This document shows, in pieces, positions 1 through 11,169 of a stretch of DNA of 64,000 bases. The DNA lies in assembly GCF_018143015.1 (NCBI RefSeq), contig NC_054750.1, positions 9,638,501 through 9,702,500 of the forward strand, read 5' to 3'. Positions within the stretch are counted from its first letter, which is position 1. Each line of letters opens with the position of its first letter. A program made the position numbers and the translations under genes. The notes beneath the pieces are model-generated. The model saw nothing but the letters and a program-made list of their open reading frames with translations, was not told where the DNA came from and ran no database searches. This DNA comes from Lytechinus variegatus. Lineage: Eukaryota > Echinodermata > Echinoidea > Temnopleuroida > Toxopneustidae.

Positions 1-329
1 GGGGTGCTGTATTGATGTTTAACCTTGGGGGCGCCAAATCAATGTTCGACCCAGGGTGGCACTAGTCTACAAATGTAGTGTGTGTACCTCAGCTGATTCA
101 ACGAGTCTGCATAGCAGACAAGGTCTACTGAGGCTGCAGCTCGCTTCGCTCGCCCTTTCAGGCTGGTTTGCTTTGCAAACCAGTAGCAGATCCCACCTCA
201 CGAGCCATTCAGAGTCTGCATAGCAGACTAGGGTGGCGCCGAATTAATGTTTGACATAGGGAGGTGCCGAATTGATTTTTCGACAAAGGGGGGGGAGGTG
301 AAATGATGTTCTACCTGGGGGGAGAGGGG
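1..329. repeat. Left segment of the ~27-bp GGCGCC/CCTAGG minisatellite
   Basis: Bases 1-62 and 231-329 are units of the same degenerate minisatellite that fills 6848-11169 and 14397-18165. Bases 1-60 are nearly identical to 7871-7931, and 300-329 match 7995-8022. The segment is interrupted by a short insertion at 63-230 and ends where the 6.5-kb element begins at 330. Confidence 0.9.
63..230. mobile_element. 168-bp MITE inserted in the minisatellite
   Basis: The insert starts TAGTCTAC and ends GCAGACTA (imperfect inverted ends). It is flanked by gggtggcac (54-62) and gggtggcgc (231-239), an 8-of-9 match that looks like a 9-bp target duplication. The homologous uninterrupted unit at about 7922-7945 acts as an empty site. 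The inside holds a cttcgctcg-type motif and a repeated 'gagtctgcatagcagac' segment. It has no coding capacity. Confidence 0.75.
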
Positions 330-346
330 TAGTCCACCTCCTGGAC

Positions 347-1052
347 TGTTGTTATTTTGTACGACACGACTACCAAACACCCAGCACACTACTACAACCC
401 CATAACAGTACACGCATACGTATACACACATCCTGAATAGTCATATCAAACAACAGTCCAGTGAATCTTGGCAAGTTCCCCGTCAGATTCAAGGGAACTG
501 ATATTCCGCCCACTGAGCCCAGTCTCCCTCGCTCTCGATTCCGATTGGTCGACAAACCCTGTCAATCAGAACGGCGTTCTCCTCGGTGCCATTACGTAAC
601 TCCAAGTGACAGTTTTGGGGGACGGTGTTCCCAGTCTTATTTCAAGGATATTTTTTAATTAACTCACATTAATAAAATTTATAAATCTATTTTACGAATA
701 TTCGTCACACAATCCCTGTAAAATATTCTTAAAAAATATTTATAAATATGAAAATTATTTTTGGTTGAGTATTTTTTGAACGATTTTATATGATAAAGAA
801 ATAAAATTATTGATACATCATGGAAAAAAATTACACCATGTGCACTCTATGTCCTATGTACACGTGTGCATGCTACATGGCTGTTGTTTTACTCGTATAT
901 ACAACGCATGCTTGTATCGTTTGTTTTCGGATCGTTTACTTGTACTACTCAAGGTTATTCTTTAATACTTTGGCGTTATCTTCTGTTTATCAAGTCGATC
1001 TACTCATTGACCGTTTAGATACATGTAGTTGACTTTCTTAGCCATTTTAAGA
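347..1052. other. Non-coding left part of the 6.5-kb element
   Basis: Bases 347-640 have balanced composition with short open frames on both strands that match nothing I recognise. Bases 650-830 are AT-rich. No splice-supported exon is visible before 1053. Confidence 0.5.
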
Positions 1053-1260
1053 ATGATGGCTGACTACCGTGCCCGTGGAGATCGCCAAAACGAGTCAGAG
1101 AAAGTCGTGGGGAGAGCTATCGAAGAGACATCACGTCGTCTTGGTCTCCAATTCAAGAGTGAACAGGTCACAGCATTGTCATTTTTGCGAGGACATGATT
1201 CCTTTATTAGTTTGCCAACTGGCTTTGGAAAAAGTGTGATTTTCCAAGCAGCACCGATCT
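1053..1260 (+). CDS. RecQ-like helicase 5' exon fragment (Walker A)
   Basis: From the ATG at 1053 the frame gives about 69 codons. A charged N-terminus is followed by a Q-motif-like stretch and then LPTGFGKSVIFQ, which fits helicase motif I (Walker A, with GFGKS binding ATP phosphates) of RecQ-family DNA helicases. Open reading stops just after a possible donor (gtaaat, 1261-1266), so this looks like a first coding exon. Motifs Ia-VI and the RQC/HRDC regions are not found downstream in the window: a TTAA-type MITE lies in the would-be intron and then nothing continues it. It is therefore probably a captured or orphaned fragment inside the 6.5-kb element. The alternative start at 1056 cannot be excluded. 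Confidence 0.55.
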
Positions 1261-1492
1261 GTAAATAAATACATACATAATATAAATACATAAAATAAAT
1301 ACATAATGTATAGTCAGTACATACACACTCCCATACATACATATAATTATGTGGGGGGGTGGAAATCATGTTAAATTAAAAGCACTGCACGAAATTTTTC
1401 TGTCTCATAATTAAATCAACAAATCAAACATCCAGACTCTGTTCATCATCCCGAGATCACTGTAGTATTAATTGACTTATTGTTAGGTTTAA

Positions 1493-1976
1493 AGGACAAG
1501 TCCACCTCAACAAAAACTTGATTTGAATAAAAAGAGAAAAATTCAACAAGAGTTGATGACATCACTCACTCACTATTTCTTTTGTATTTTATTATATGAA
1601 ATATGAAATATTTTGATTTTCTCATCATTGTCATGTAAAATGAAGTTTCATTCCTCCCTAAACACGTGGAATTCCATTATTTTAACATTTTATGCTTCAG
1701 GCAAGGAGGTCCTAATTGTCAAATTCGTATAAATTGAAATATTGTATAATTCAAACAATAAAAACAAAAGAAAATAGTGAGTGAATGACGTCATCGACTC
1801 TCTCATTTGGAGGTAACTGGCTCGTTCATATAACTATTTTGTTGAAAATAAGCAAAACTTTGAAATGTCATAACTTTCTTATTTTACATCCGATTTTGGT
1901 GAAATTTTCAGCATTGTGCTTGTCTGATTTTTCTCTATTGATTCAAATCAACATTTTTCTGAGGTGGACTTGACCT
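1493..1976. mobile_element. TTAA-flanked foldback MITE, copy A
   Basis: The ends are AGGACAAGTCCACCTC and its near-complement GAGGTGGACTTGACCT, each bordered by TTAA (1489-1492, 1977-1980). The TTAA duplication is characteristic of piggyBac-type transposition. The arms are long and the element is related to the copy at 37626-38215. It has no coding capacity. Confidence 0.75.
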
Positions 1977-1980
1977 TTAA

Positions 1981-2817
1981 TGCTACTCCCCGGGAAAATT
2001 GATCGGAGATGTAGATCTACATACATTACACGTCAGAGAACTCTTATCAACCATCAACCATTTGGAAGAAAAAAACTGCTTTGAACTCATTTTGGAATTC
2101 CAAAATTGCCAATATGTCAAAAATCTTATTTCAGAGCTTGCAAAATGTCTTTAATTAATCTTTTGTTTACTTTCTAGTTTATCATTGTAAATATATTTGT
2201 ATTATTCTCGTTTTTTATGTTTGTTTTTATCATCAATATTTTTGCTACAATGTTTTATCATTTTATACTTCATCTTATATTATTTTTGTTTTGTATGTAT
2301 GTTTGTTTATCATCATTACGTTGCTATACGGTATCTTCCTTTGATTTATATTAATTTCATCAAATGGCCCTTTCACAAGCCCTTCTATTTGGGTCCCAAA
2401 CCTTTTATGTTATATTCCCTTTGCCAAACTTTGTAGGCCTACTATATTTGTATCACTTGATTGGTTTGAATCACTTATAACTTAATAACATCAACATAAC
2501 CCATAATTCATTACACTGGAGAAAATCTTTATTTTTGGTATTATCAAACTGTCGTAATATACCATATTTATTATTTGATTATTTTCAAAGGAAAGTGGAA
2601 GACAACTTTTCTAGACGTCTGTTTTTAAATAAGGGCTTAAAGTCAGATTGGTCTAGAATCTAGTCCTAAACTTTGGGATTTTTAACTTCACTCAGACTCA
2701 GGCTATATCGACATGATCGATATAAAAACATATTTTTATTTTGACGAGTTACTAAGTACGAGACAGCATGGTCACATGAACTTGACTAACGTAGTTAGAT
2801 CTACTCGTTGTACTTAC
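1981..2817. other. AT-rich stretch, no gene recognised
   Basis: Low-complexity AT-rich sequence between the MITE and the minus-strand zinc-finger-like exon. If that exon belonged to a gene, this would be its downstream intron. No further exon, RNA or terminal repeat is seen. Confidence 0.5.
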
Positions 2818-3186
2818 TCGAGAAGTTGGAGTTCCTGGAGAAAAAGCAATTTTACGTTTGCTTCTTTCATTAGCTTCCCTTCCTACATTCAGCCTGTTGG
2901 GGATAGTCTTTAATGGTGTAGAAATGGAAGATGACAGGTTGTGACTATGATTACGTTTTGTTGACTCGTATCGATCCCTAAGTTCCTGGCAAAGTTCAAT
3001 GGACTTGTGCACATTCCGTACTTTTGTCACGCATCTGTCGCAAATACAGTCGGAAGAATTGGACGAAATATCTGCGAAAATTTCTTGCAATTGTTCTTGA
3101 AATCCAGCTCTAGCAACTTTCACAGACTTTATCCTTACATAACTTTTACAAGTTACCAGTTGCGAGTCACAAACAATACAACATCT
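2818..3186 (-). CDS. Zinc-finger-like (ZAD-like) exon fragment, truncated by a repeat
   Basis: The minus-strand frame encodes about 123 residues. It has C-x2-C near the start (CIVC), a helical middle, and a second C-x2-C (CICDRC) followed by a helix-like VTKVRNVHKSIELCQEL, then a basic Ser-rich tail. Two CxxC pairs about 50 residues apart with a trailing helix resemble ZAD-type treble-clef zinc fingers, but I cannot name the family. The exon ends at TCTCGA with a strong donor, gtaagt (2817-2812), which argues that it was once a real exon. At its 5' side it runs straight into the end of a repeat (ggggcggatcc, from 3187), so the upstream part is lost or the acceptor is repeat-derived. Open reading past 3187 is repeat sequence. 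Confidence 0.5.
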
Positions 3187-3329
3187 CAGGGGCGGATCCA
3201 GCCTTGGCCAATAGGGGGGGGGGGGCGGAATTTTTTTCAGCCACATTTTCCCCGATCGGCCACTCAAAGTTAATTTTTGTTTGTTTCTTTGAAGGGGTAG
3301 TCCTAATAGTCACCTAGTCACTAAGTTAA

Positions 3330-3363
<34 letters not shown>

Positions 3364-3389
3364 TCATATAATATCATAAGCCTTATTTC

Positions 3390-5030
3390 AAGTGCGAGCG
3401 CGAAGCGCGAGCAGAACATTTTTAAGATATGCTTTGATTTGATAAAAAAAGGATCTGTTAACGGCAGCTTGTTAGCCATGAAGACGTTACATATTTCAAC
3501 TATCAAATAATGCGAGCGCAAAGAGCGAGCTGAAATTTTGACATTTTTACCTGAAGAATGAAAAAGGATAAGTATATATCTAATTAATTGATGCGAGCAC
3601 GAAGTGCGAGCAGAAAAATTCGAGATTTAAACCTAAAATCGAGACTCTCTTTTTATATTTTTTTAATCATGAAAAGGATGAGTAATTGGAAATCATCCTA
3701 TATTAATAATGCGAGCGCAAAGAGCGAGCAGAAATTTGGACATTTTTATCTGAAGAATGAAAAAGGATAAGTATATATCTAATTAATTGATGCGAGCACG
3801 AAGTGCGAGCAGAAAAAATCGAGATTTAAACCTAAAAAATGAGACTCTCTATTCGTATTTTTTTAATCATGAAAAGGATGAGTAATTGAAAATCATCCTA
3901 CATTAATAATGCGAGCGCAAAGAGCGAGCAGATTTTTTTTTTACTTATTTTTGATATACGTTTTGATCTGATAAAAAGGATCTGTTAACGGCTGCTTGTA
4001 GGCCATGAAGACGTTACATATGTTAAGTGATGCGAGCGCGAGCTGAAAACTTCGAGATTTAAACCCAAAAGTGGAACACTCTATTCATATTTTTTAAATC
4101 ATGAAAAGGATGAGTAATTGGAAATCAACGTACATTAATAATGCGAGCGCGAAGCGCGAGCTGAAAATTTTTGACATTTCTAACTGAAGAATGGAAATTC
4201 TAAGCTTTTTTTTTGTAATCATGAAAAGGATAAGTATATAACTAAACAATTGATGCGAGCGTGAAGCGCGAGCGGAAAAAAATAATGCGAGAGCAAATCG
4301 CCAGCAAACAATTATTGATATTGTGATCTGAAACTGGATAATGATTTAGATAGAGAACCAGCTGCGCATCTGAAGAATGTGCACTCGCATGTTTTAGATT
4401 TCGATCGTGACCTAGAATTTGGTATTCTAAATATCTTTCTTATCATGAAAATCAGTAAAGCGAGCGCAAAGCGCGAGCTAAGAAATATATGATATTCTGA
4501 TCTGAAAAAGGGTCAATTTAAGCTCTGTATTTCAAGCACTTTGTGGGAAAATTGTGAGGTGGATATGGATCACAGTTAAAAAAAGAGCTGATATGTTTCA
4601 TTATTATTACTTTGAGTTTTGACATAGGACCGGGACATTCTATAAAGACATTATGTCATAATATGAAAATGATGACAATCTTCCTATTTCGCTTCCAAAG
4701 CATGAGAGCGCGAAACTATACCTGAAAACTGGACATTTAAAGCAATTTGTAATTATGAATATGATGCATGAGTTAATATCTTTCAAAAATCAATGCGAGC
4801 AGAAATTTTTGATAAACTGTCATCAAATGGGGATTTTAAGTAGTTTGTTTTAGAATTGATATTGAGATATACATAACTCACCAATGAAACATGAAAATGC
4901 GAACGTGCAGCGCTAGCTGATACGTTTTGGCAATCAGACCTGAAAAGGGACATATTTTGATAACTATGGAATACACGAAAATAAAAGGTTCCTGACAAAC
5001 AAATATTGCGAGCGTGCAGCGCAAGCAGAA
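3390..5030. repeat. Satellite with palindromic GCGAGCGCGAAGCGCGAGC core
   Basis: Cores of the form tgcgagcgcgaagcgcgagc (and variants) occur near 3393, 3511, 3591, 3710, 3791, 3909, 4030, 4141, 4251, 4459, 4897 and 5007, with one more at 6238. In the left part the spacing alternates about 118 and 81 bp, giving a 199-bp unit (3511, 3710, 3909). AT-rich linkers separate the GC-rich palindromic cores. Units after 4030 are more diverged. No coding potential. Confidence 0.85.
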
Positions 5031-5038
5031 ATTGTTAA

Positions 5039-5534
5039 AGGGGAAGTTCACCCTGACAAAAAGTTTATTGTAAAAATAGCAGAAAAAATAATAAAAAATA
5101 TTGCCGAAGGTTTGAGAAAAATTCATCAAATAATTAAAAAGTTATTAGAATTTCAATTATTTGATTTGTGACGTCATATGCGAGCAGCATTTCTACATAG
5201 CGAATGGTAAAAAATCAATGAAATGTCATTTTCTCAGAAAATTGAAAATGGTTTTCACTGTACCTTTTGTATATCAATAGACAAATCATCTTACACCCGA
5301 TTATGAATAGAAAACAAAATTAAGTCATCAGGAACCATACAAAATTTGAAACTCATGCATTTTATATTACATAACACATGGGGCAGCTGCTCGTTTATGA
5401 CGTCACATATCCAAAACTTTGAACTCTAATAACTTTTTTACTCTTTAACGGATTTTGCTCAAACCTTCACCAAATTTTTTACTATTTTTTCTGTTATTTT
5501 TGCAACAAAGTTTTCTTCAGGGTGAACTTCCCCT
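5039..5534. mobile_element. TTAA-flanked foldback MITE nested in satellite
   Basis: The ends AGGGGAAGTTCACCCTGA and TCAGGGTGAACTTCCCCT are inverted. TTAA lies on both sides (5035-5038, 5535-5538). The internal arms are also partly complementary. The family differs from the 1493/37626 elements but shares the same target preference. Confidence 0.75.
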
Positions 5535-5568
5535 TTAATATTCAGACCACAGTAAAACATACATTTTT

Positions 5569-6119
5569 CCCGGGGGGGCCACTTCCATTCACGAGTGGAT
5601 ACCATGCGCGACCATGGGGTCTCGAAAAGCACCCTAAAAACGTAATTTCCATATTCTGAAAATGCACCCCTTAACAAGTATTGGCGTGTCAAACCCTACC
5701 CTTAACAAGTATTGGAAACAAATCGATACTCTTGGCAAATATTCCCTGAAATGAACCCCTAAACAAGTACAGGAATGTTTTATTGTTACGGGTCCTTTGG
5801 TTGTCGGCTTTACCTTATTTGGTTTAGTACGACCCCACCTTCTACACCTAGCGCAAATAGGACTCTAAACACGTAGTGTTGGGGCAAAAAGGACATCCTT
5901 CATAAAACATTTTAATTTTGTTTTATCATCCCCGCAAATTCGATCCTAAACACGTAATTTTCCTAGCGAAATAGATACCCTTTTTTCATTATTTTTGTGT
6001 TTTTGACACCCTTTTCACGTTACGTACGTAACGTGCCCTATCGTGAAAAGGACATCCTTTTTACGTGTTTTTTTGGTCGCGCATGGTATCCACTCGTCAA
6101 TGTAAGTGGCCCCCCCGGG
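5569..6119. mobile_element. 551-bp foldback element with 8-bp target duplication
   Basis: The ends CCCGGGGGGGCCACTT and its complement (6104-6119) extend into arms of about 45 bp, including the shared gtggataccatgcgcgacca region. Both sides carry the exact 8-mer acattttt (5561-5568, 6120-6127), indicating transposition into an AT-rich target. Non-coding. Confidence 0.8.
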
Positions 6120-6447
6120 ACATTTTTACAGAGCACTTTCGATCTTAAATTCAATTTGTAAATCAAAAAAAATAATGAATTTGTGTATATTGACTTAAAA
6201 ATTTGATTTTCTAAGCTCAATATTTAGCTAAAAGGCAATGCGAGCGCGTAGCGCGAGCGAAAATTTTACATCCCATCATGAAGGATTTTTAAAAATTATT
6301 TTCCAAGTCTTCCCCCATCTTATTTTATTCACTCGTCTTCCTCCTCTTACGTTTCCCCTTCTTTTTTTCCTCTCTTTTCCTTTTTTTTTCTTTCCCCTTT
6401 TTTCTTTCTTTTTGCTCCGCTAATGGCCCCCCCCCCTGGATCCGCCT

Positions 6448-6847
6448 ATGCCATCTTTTGGTAGCCATTATGCTTTTCTCCAATCCAAACTCACGTTTAT
6501 GTTCATTGTACCAATTGTGATTGTACTGTATACTGTGCCCACAGGACATGCCCTCGCCCTGCGAGGTCAATGCGCTAGCTTGCGTTCAAACAACTTGAAT
6601 ATTCATGTGCTCCTTGCGCAATATCTGCGAGGGGCGGTCGTAACCTCTGGGTCAGACAAAGGTCACAACTTCATTATCTTCCCTCTCTCTGCCGAGATGG
6701 CCTGGACGATTTTTTTTTCGGGGAAAGTGAATCAGTGGGTAAGGTGAATCACTGGGGGTAAGTGAATCAGTGGAGGGCGCGGGCCCGGGCGTGTGTGTGT
6801 TGGTTATGGTTTGCCCAATCAGTAAAAATCGTCCAGGACGTGGACTA
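6448..6847. other. Right terminal part of the 6.5-kb element
   Basis: Contains a short run of 'gtgaatcagtgg' repeats (6720-6775), a TG run, and an internal inverted pair, cctggacgattttt (about 6700) with aaaaatcgtccagg (about 6822), which makes a subterminal hairpin next to the right terminal repeat. No gene is recognised. Confidence 0.55.
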
Positions 6848-9800
6848 GGAGAGGGGGCGGTATTGATGTTTTACCTGCAGTTGCCAAGTCAATGTGCGAC
6901 CCAGGGTGGCGCCGAATTGACGTTTGACCTAGGGGGGCCGAATTGATGTTTGACATAGGGGGAGGTGCTGAATTGATGTTTGCCATAGGGAGGTGGCGAA
7001 TTGATGTTAGAAAAAGGGGGACTGAAATGGTGTTCTACCTGGGGGGGAGAGGGGGCGGTATTGATGTTTTACCTGCGGTTGCTAAGTCAATTTTCGACCC
7101 AGGGTGGCGCCGAATTGACGTTTGACCTAGGGGCGCCAAATAGCTGTTCGACATAGGGAGGTGCTGAATTGATGTTTGACAAAGGGTGGCGCCGAATTGA
7201 CGTTTGACCTAGGGGCGCCGAATTGATCTTCGACATAGGGGCGCCTAATTGTTATTTAACCTAGTAGGTGCCGAATTAATGTTCGACCTAGGGTGGGGCT
7301 GAATTGATTGTAGACCTAGGGGACGCCGAATTGATGTTTTACCTATGGGCGCCGGATTGATGGTCGACGTTTGGAGGGGCACCAATTTGATATTCAACCT
7401 GAATAGGCGAACGCCAAATTGAAGTTCTACGAAGGGGCGCCGAATTGATGTTTAACCTTGGGGGTGCCGAATCATTTTTTAACCTTGGGGGTGCCGAATC
7501 AATGTTCGACCCAGGATGGTGGCGAATTGATGTTTGACCTAGGGGCGCCGAATTGCTGTTCGACATAAGTGGCACCAAATTGATGTTTTAGCTAGGGTTG
7601 CCGAATTGATCTTAACATAGGGGCGCCTAATTGATGCTTTACCTAAGGGCGCCGATTGATGTTCAACGTTTGGAGGGGCACCAATTTGATGTTCAACCTG
7701 TATAGGGGAACTCCGAATTGATGTTCTACGAAGGGGCGCCGAATTGATGTTTGACATGGGGAGGTGCCGAATTGATGTTCGACCTAGGGAGGGGTGCAAA
7801 TTAAAATTCAACCTAGGGGAGCGCTGGATTGATGTTCTCCTGAGGGGCAACAAATTGATGTTTGCCCTAAGGAGGGGGTGCTGTATTGATGTTTAACCTT
7901 GGGGGCACCAAATCAATGTTCGACCCAGGGTGGCGCTGAATTAATGTTTGACCTAGGGAGGTGCCGAATCGATGTTCGACAAAGGGGGGCTGAAATGATG
8001 TTCTACCTGGGGGGAGAGGGGGCGGTATTGATGTTTTACCTGCGGTTGCCAAGTCAATGTTCAACCAAGGGTGGCGCCGAATCGACGCTTGACCTAGGGG
8101 CGCCAAATAGCTGTTTGACATTGGGAGGTGCTGAATTGCTGTTCAACATAGGGAGGTGATGAATTGATGTTCAACGCACATAGGGCCGCAGAATTTGCGT
8201 TCAACCTATATAGGGGGCACTGAATTGATGTTCTACCAAGGGGCACTGAATTGATGTTTGACATAGGGAGGGGGACGTATTTATTTTTTACCTGCGGTTG
8301 CCAAGTCGATGTTCAACCTAGGGGACGCCAAATTAATATTAGACCTAGGGTGGCACTGAACTGATGTTTGACCTAGGAGCACCGAATTGCTGTTCGACAT
8401 AGGAGGCACCAAATTGATGTTTGAGCTAGGGTTGCCGAATCGATCTTCAACATAGGGGCGCCTAATTGATGTTTTACCTAGGGGCGCTGAATCGATGTTC
8501 GACAGATGGAGGGGCACCAATTTAATGTGCAACCTCTATAGGGGAACTCCGAATTGATGTTTGACAAGGGGAGCGCCGGACTGATGTTCTCCTGAGGGGC
8601 AACAAATTGGTGTTTGCCCTAAGGAGGAGGCGCTGAATTAATGTTTAACCTTGGGGGCGCCAAATCAATGTTCGACCCAGGGTGGCGCCGAATTGACGTT
8701 TGACCTAGGGGGCCGAATTGATGTTTGACATAGGGGGAGGTGCTGAATTGATGTTTGACATAGAGAGGTGGCGCATTGATGTTCGAAAAAGGGGGACTGA
8801 AATGATGTTCTACCATGGGGGGAGAGGGGCCGTATTGATGTTTTACCTGCGGTTGCCAAATCAATGTTCAACCAAGGGTGGCGCCGAATCGACGCTTGAC
8901 CTAGGGGCGCCAAATAGCTGTTTGACATTGGGAGGTGCTGAATTGCTGTTCAACATAGAGAGGTGATGAATTGATGTTCAACGCACATAGGGCCGCAGAA
9001 TTTGCATTCAGTATAGGGGGCACTGAATTGATGTTCTACCAAGGGGAACTGAATTGATGTTTGACATAGGGAGGGGGATGTATTTATTTTTTACCTGCGG
9101 TTGCCAAGTCGATGTTCAACCTAGGGGACGCCAAATTAATATTAGACCTAGGGTGGCACTGAACTGATGTTTGACCTAGGAGCACCGAATTGCTGTTCGA
9201 CATAGGAGGCACCATATTGGTGTTTGAGCTAGGGTTGCCGAATCGATCTTCAACATAGGGGCGCCTAATTGATGTTTTACCTAGGGGGGCTGAATCGATG
9301 TTCGACAGATGGAGGGGCACCAATTTAATGTGCAACCTCTATAGGGGAACTCCGTATTGATGTTTGACATGGGGAGCGCCGGACTGATGTTCTCCTGAGG
9401 GGCAACAAATTGGTGTTTGCGCTGAGGAGGCGCTGAATTAATGTTTAACCTTGGGGGCGCCAAATCAATGTTCGACCCAGGGTGGCGCCAAATAGATGTT
9501 TGACCTAGGGGAGCCAAATTGACATAGGGAGGTGCTGAATTGCTGTTCGACATAGGGAGGTGCTGAATGAAAGTTCAACCTTGGGAGCGCCAGATTGATG
9601 TTCTCCCGAGGGGCAACAAATTGATGTTTGCCCTAGGGAGGGGGCAGAGAATTGATGGTCAAACTATAAAGGGGGCGAAAAGTGATGAGTGACATAGGGG
9701 GCGCTGAATTAATGTTTAACCTTGGGGGTGCCGAATCAATGTTCGACCCAGGGTGGTGCCGAATTGATGTTTGACCTAGGGGCGCCGAATTGCTGTTCGA

Positions 9801-11169
9801 CATAGGAGGCACCATATTGATGTTTTAGCTAGGGTTGGCGATTTGATCTTCAACATAGGGGCGCCGATTTGATGTTCAACGTTTGGAGAGGCACCAATTT
9901 GATGTTTAACCTGTATGGGGGAACTCTGAATCGATGTTCTACGAAGGGGCACCGAATTGATGTTCGACATGGGGAGGTGCCGAACTGATGTTCGACATAG
10001 AGAGGTGCTGAACTGATGTTCGACCTAGGGAGGGGTGCCAAATTAAAGTTCAACCTCACGAGCGCCAGAATGATGTTCTCCCGAGGGGCAACAAATTGAT
10101 GTTTGCCCTAGGGAGGGGGCAGAGAATTGATGTTCAAACTATAAAGGGAGCGAAAAGTGATGAGTGACATAGGGGGCGCTGAATTGATGTTTAACCTTGG
10201 GGGTGCCGAATCAATGTTCGACCCAGGATGGTGGCGAATTGATGTTTGACCTATGGGCGCCGAATTGCTGTTCAACATAGGAGGCACCAAATTGATGTTT
10301 TAGCTAGGGTTGCCGAATTGATCTTCAACATAGTTGCGCCTAATTGATGTTTACCTAAGGGTGCCAAATTGATGTTCACCGTTTGGAGGGGCACCAATTT
10401 GATGTTCAACCTGTATAGGGGATTGCCGGATTGATGTTCTACGAAGGGGCGCCGAATTGATGTTTGACATGGGGAGGTGCCGAATTGATGTTCGACCTAG
10501 GGAGGGGTGCAAATTAAAATTCAAAATAGGGGAGTGCCGGACTGATGTTCTCCCGAGGGGCAACAAAATGATGTTTGCCCTAGGGAGGGGGCAGAGAATT
10601 GATGTTCAATCTATAAAGGGGGTGAAAAGTGATGAGTGACAGAGGGGGCGCTGAATTGATGTTTAACCTTGCGGGTGCCAAATCAATGTTCGACCCAGGG
10701 TGGTGCCGAATTGATGTTTGACCTACATGTAGTGGCTCCGAATTACTGTTTGACATAGGAGGCACCATATTGATGTTTTAGCTAGGGTTGCTGAATTGAT
10801 CTTCAACATAGGGGCACCTAATTGATGTTTTACCTAGGGGAGCTAAATCGATTTTTGACATATGGAGGGGCACCAATTCGATGTTCAACCTGTATAGGGG
10901 AACGCCGGATTGATGTTCTACCAAGGGCCGCCAAATTGATGTTTGACACAGGGATGTGCCGAGTTGCTGTTTTACATAAGAGGCACCATATTGATGTTTT
11001 ACCTAGGGTTGTTGAATTGATCTTCGACATATGGGCGCCTAATTGACATTTAAACTAGGGGGCGCCGAATTAATGTTCGACCTAGGGTGGCGCTGTATTG
11101 ATGTTTTACCTAGGGGCGCCGGATTAATGTTCAACATTTTGAGGGGCACCAATTTGATGTTCAACCTGT
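6848..11169. repeat. Main minisatellite array, ~27-bp units, with higher-order repeats
   Basis: The array is made of head-to-tail degenerate units of the form gccgaattgatgttcgacctaggggc, usually holding the palindromes CCTAGG and GGCGCC. Unit length is mostly 26-28 bp with longer 'gtatagggg' variants. Two higher-order periods are visible. About 805 bp: 8281-8532 matches 9084-9335, and 8041 matches 8848. About 473 bp: the gcagagaatt block recurs at 9644, 10119 and 10591. Stop-poor frames on both strands are a by-product of the periodicity. Confidence 0.92.

Larger units (their letters stand above)
3187..6447. mobile_element. Composite repeat block bounded by inverted GGCGGATCCAG
   Basis: The left edge reads caggggcggatccag and the right edge ctggatccgcctatg. 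These are inverted copies of a motif adjoining G/C homopolymer runs. Between them lie the GCGAGC satellite (3390-5030), a TTAA MITE, a foldback element and a T/C-rich tract (6330-6425). No convincing target duplication is seen, so this may be an old element, or two solo ends. Confidence 0.45.
330..6847. mobile_element. 6.5-kb inverted-repeat element with 9-bp target duplication (Mutator-like?)
   Basis: The left end reads TAGTCCACCTCCTGGAC (330-346) and the right end is its reverse complement with one mismatch (6831-6847). Both sides carry the exact 9-mer ggagagggg (321-329 and 6848-6856). Removing the element and one 9-mer rejoins the array to give the same sequence seen uninterrupted at about 7995-8060, so paralogous units serve as empty sites. 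A 9-bp duplication is typical of Mutator-like elements, but no transposase was recognised inside. Contents: a RecQ-like exon (1053-1260), a zinc-finger-like exon on the minus strand (2818-3186), and nested MITEs and satellite. Superfamily assignment is inference. Confidence 0.8.

Noticed and set aside
3187..3267. N-terminal extension of the zinc-finger-like frame (MSGRSGKMWLKK...)
   Set aside because: This part is the terminal sequence of the ggggcggatcc repeat read through by chance.
6943..11046. Many 60-110-codon open frames on both strands (NINSAPP-, MFDIGGGAEL-type repeats) as a repetitive protein gene
   Set aside because: They exist in several frames at once, shift frame from unit to unit, and lack introns or conserved ends. 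They follow from the stop-poor ~27-bp unit.
6848..11169. CRISPR array
   Set aside because: Units are contiguous and degenerate, there are no unique spacers, and the DNA is clearly eukaryotic.
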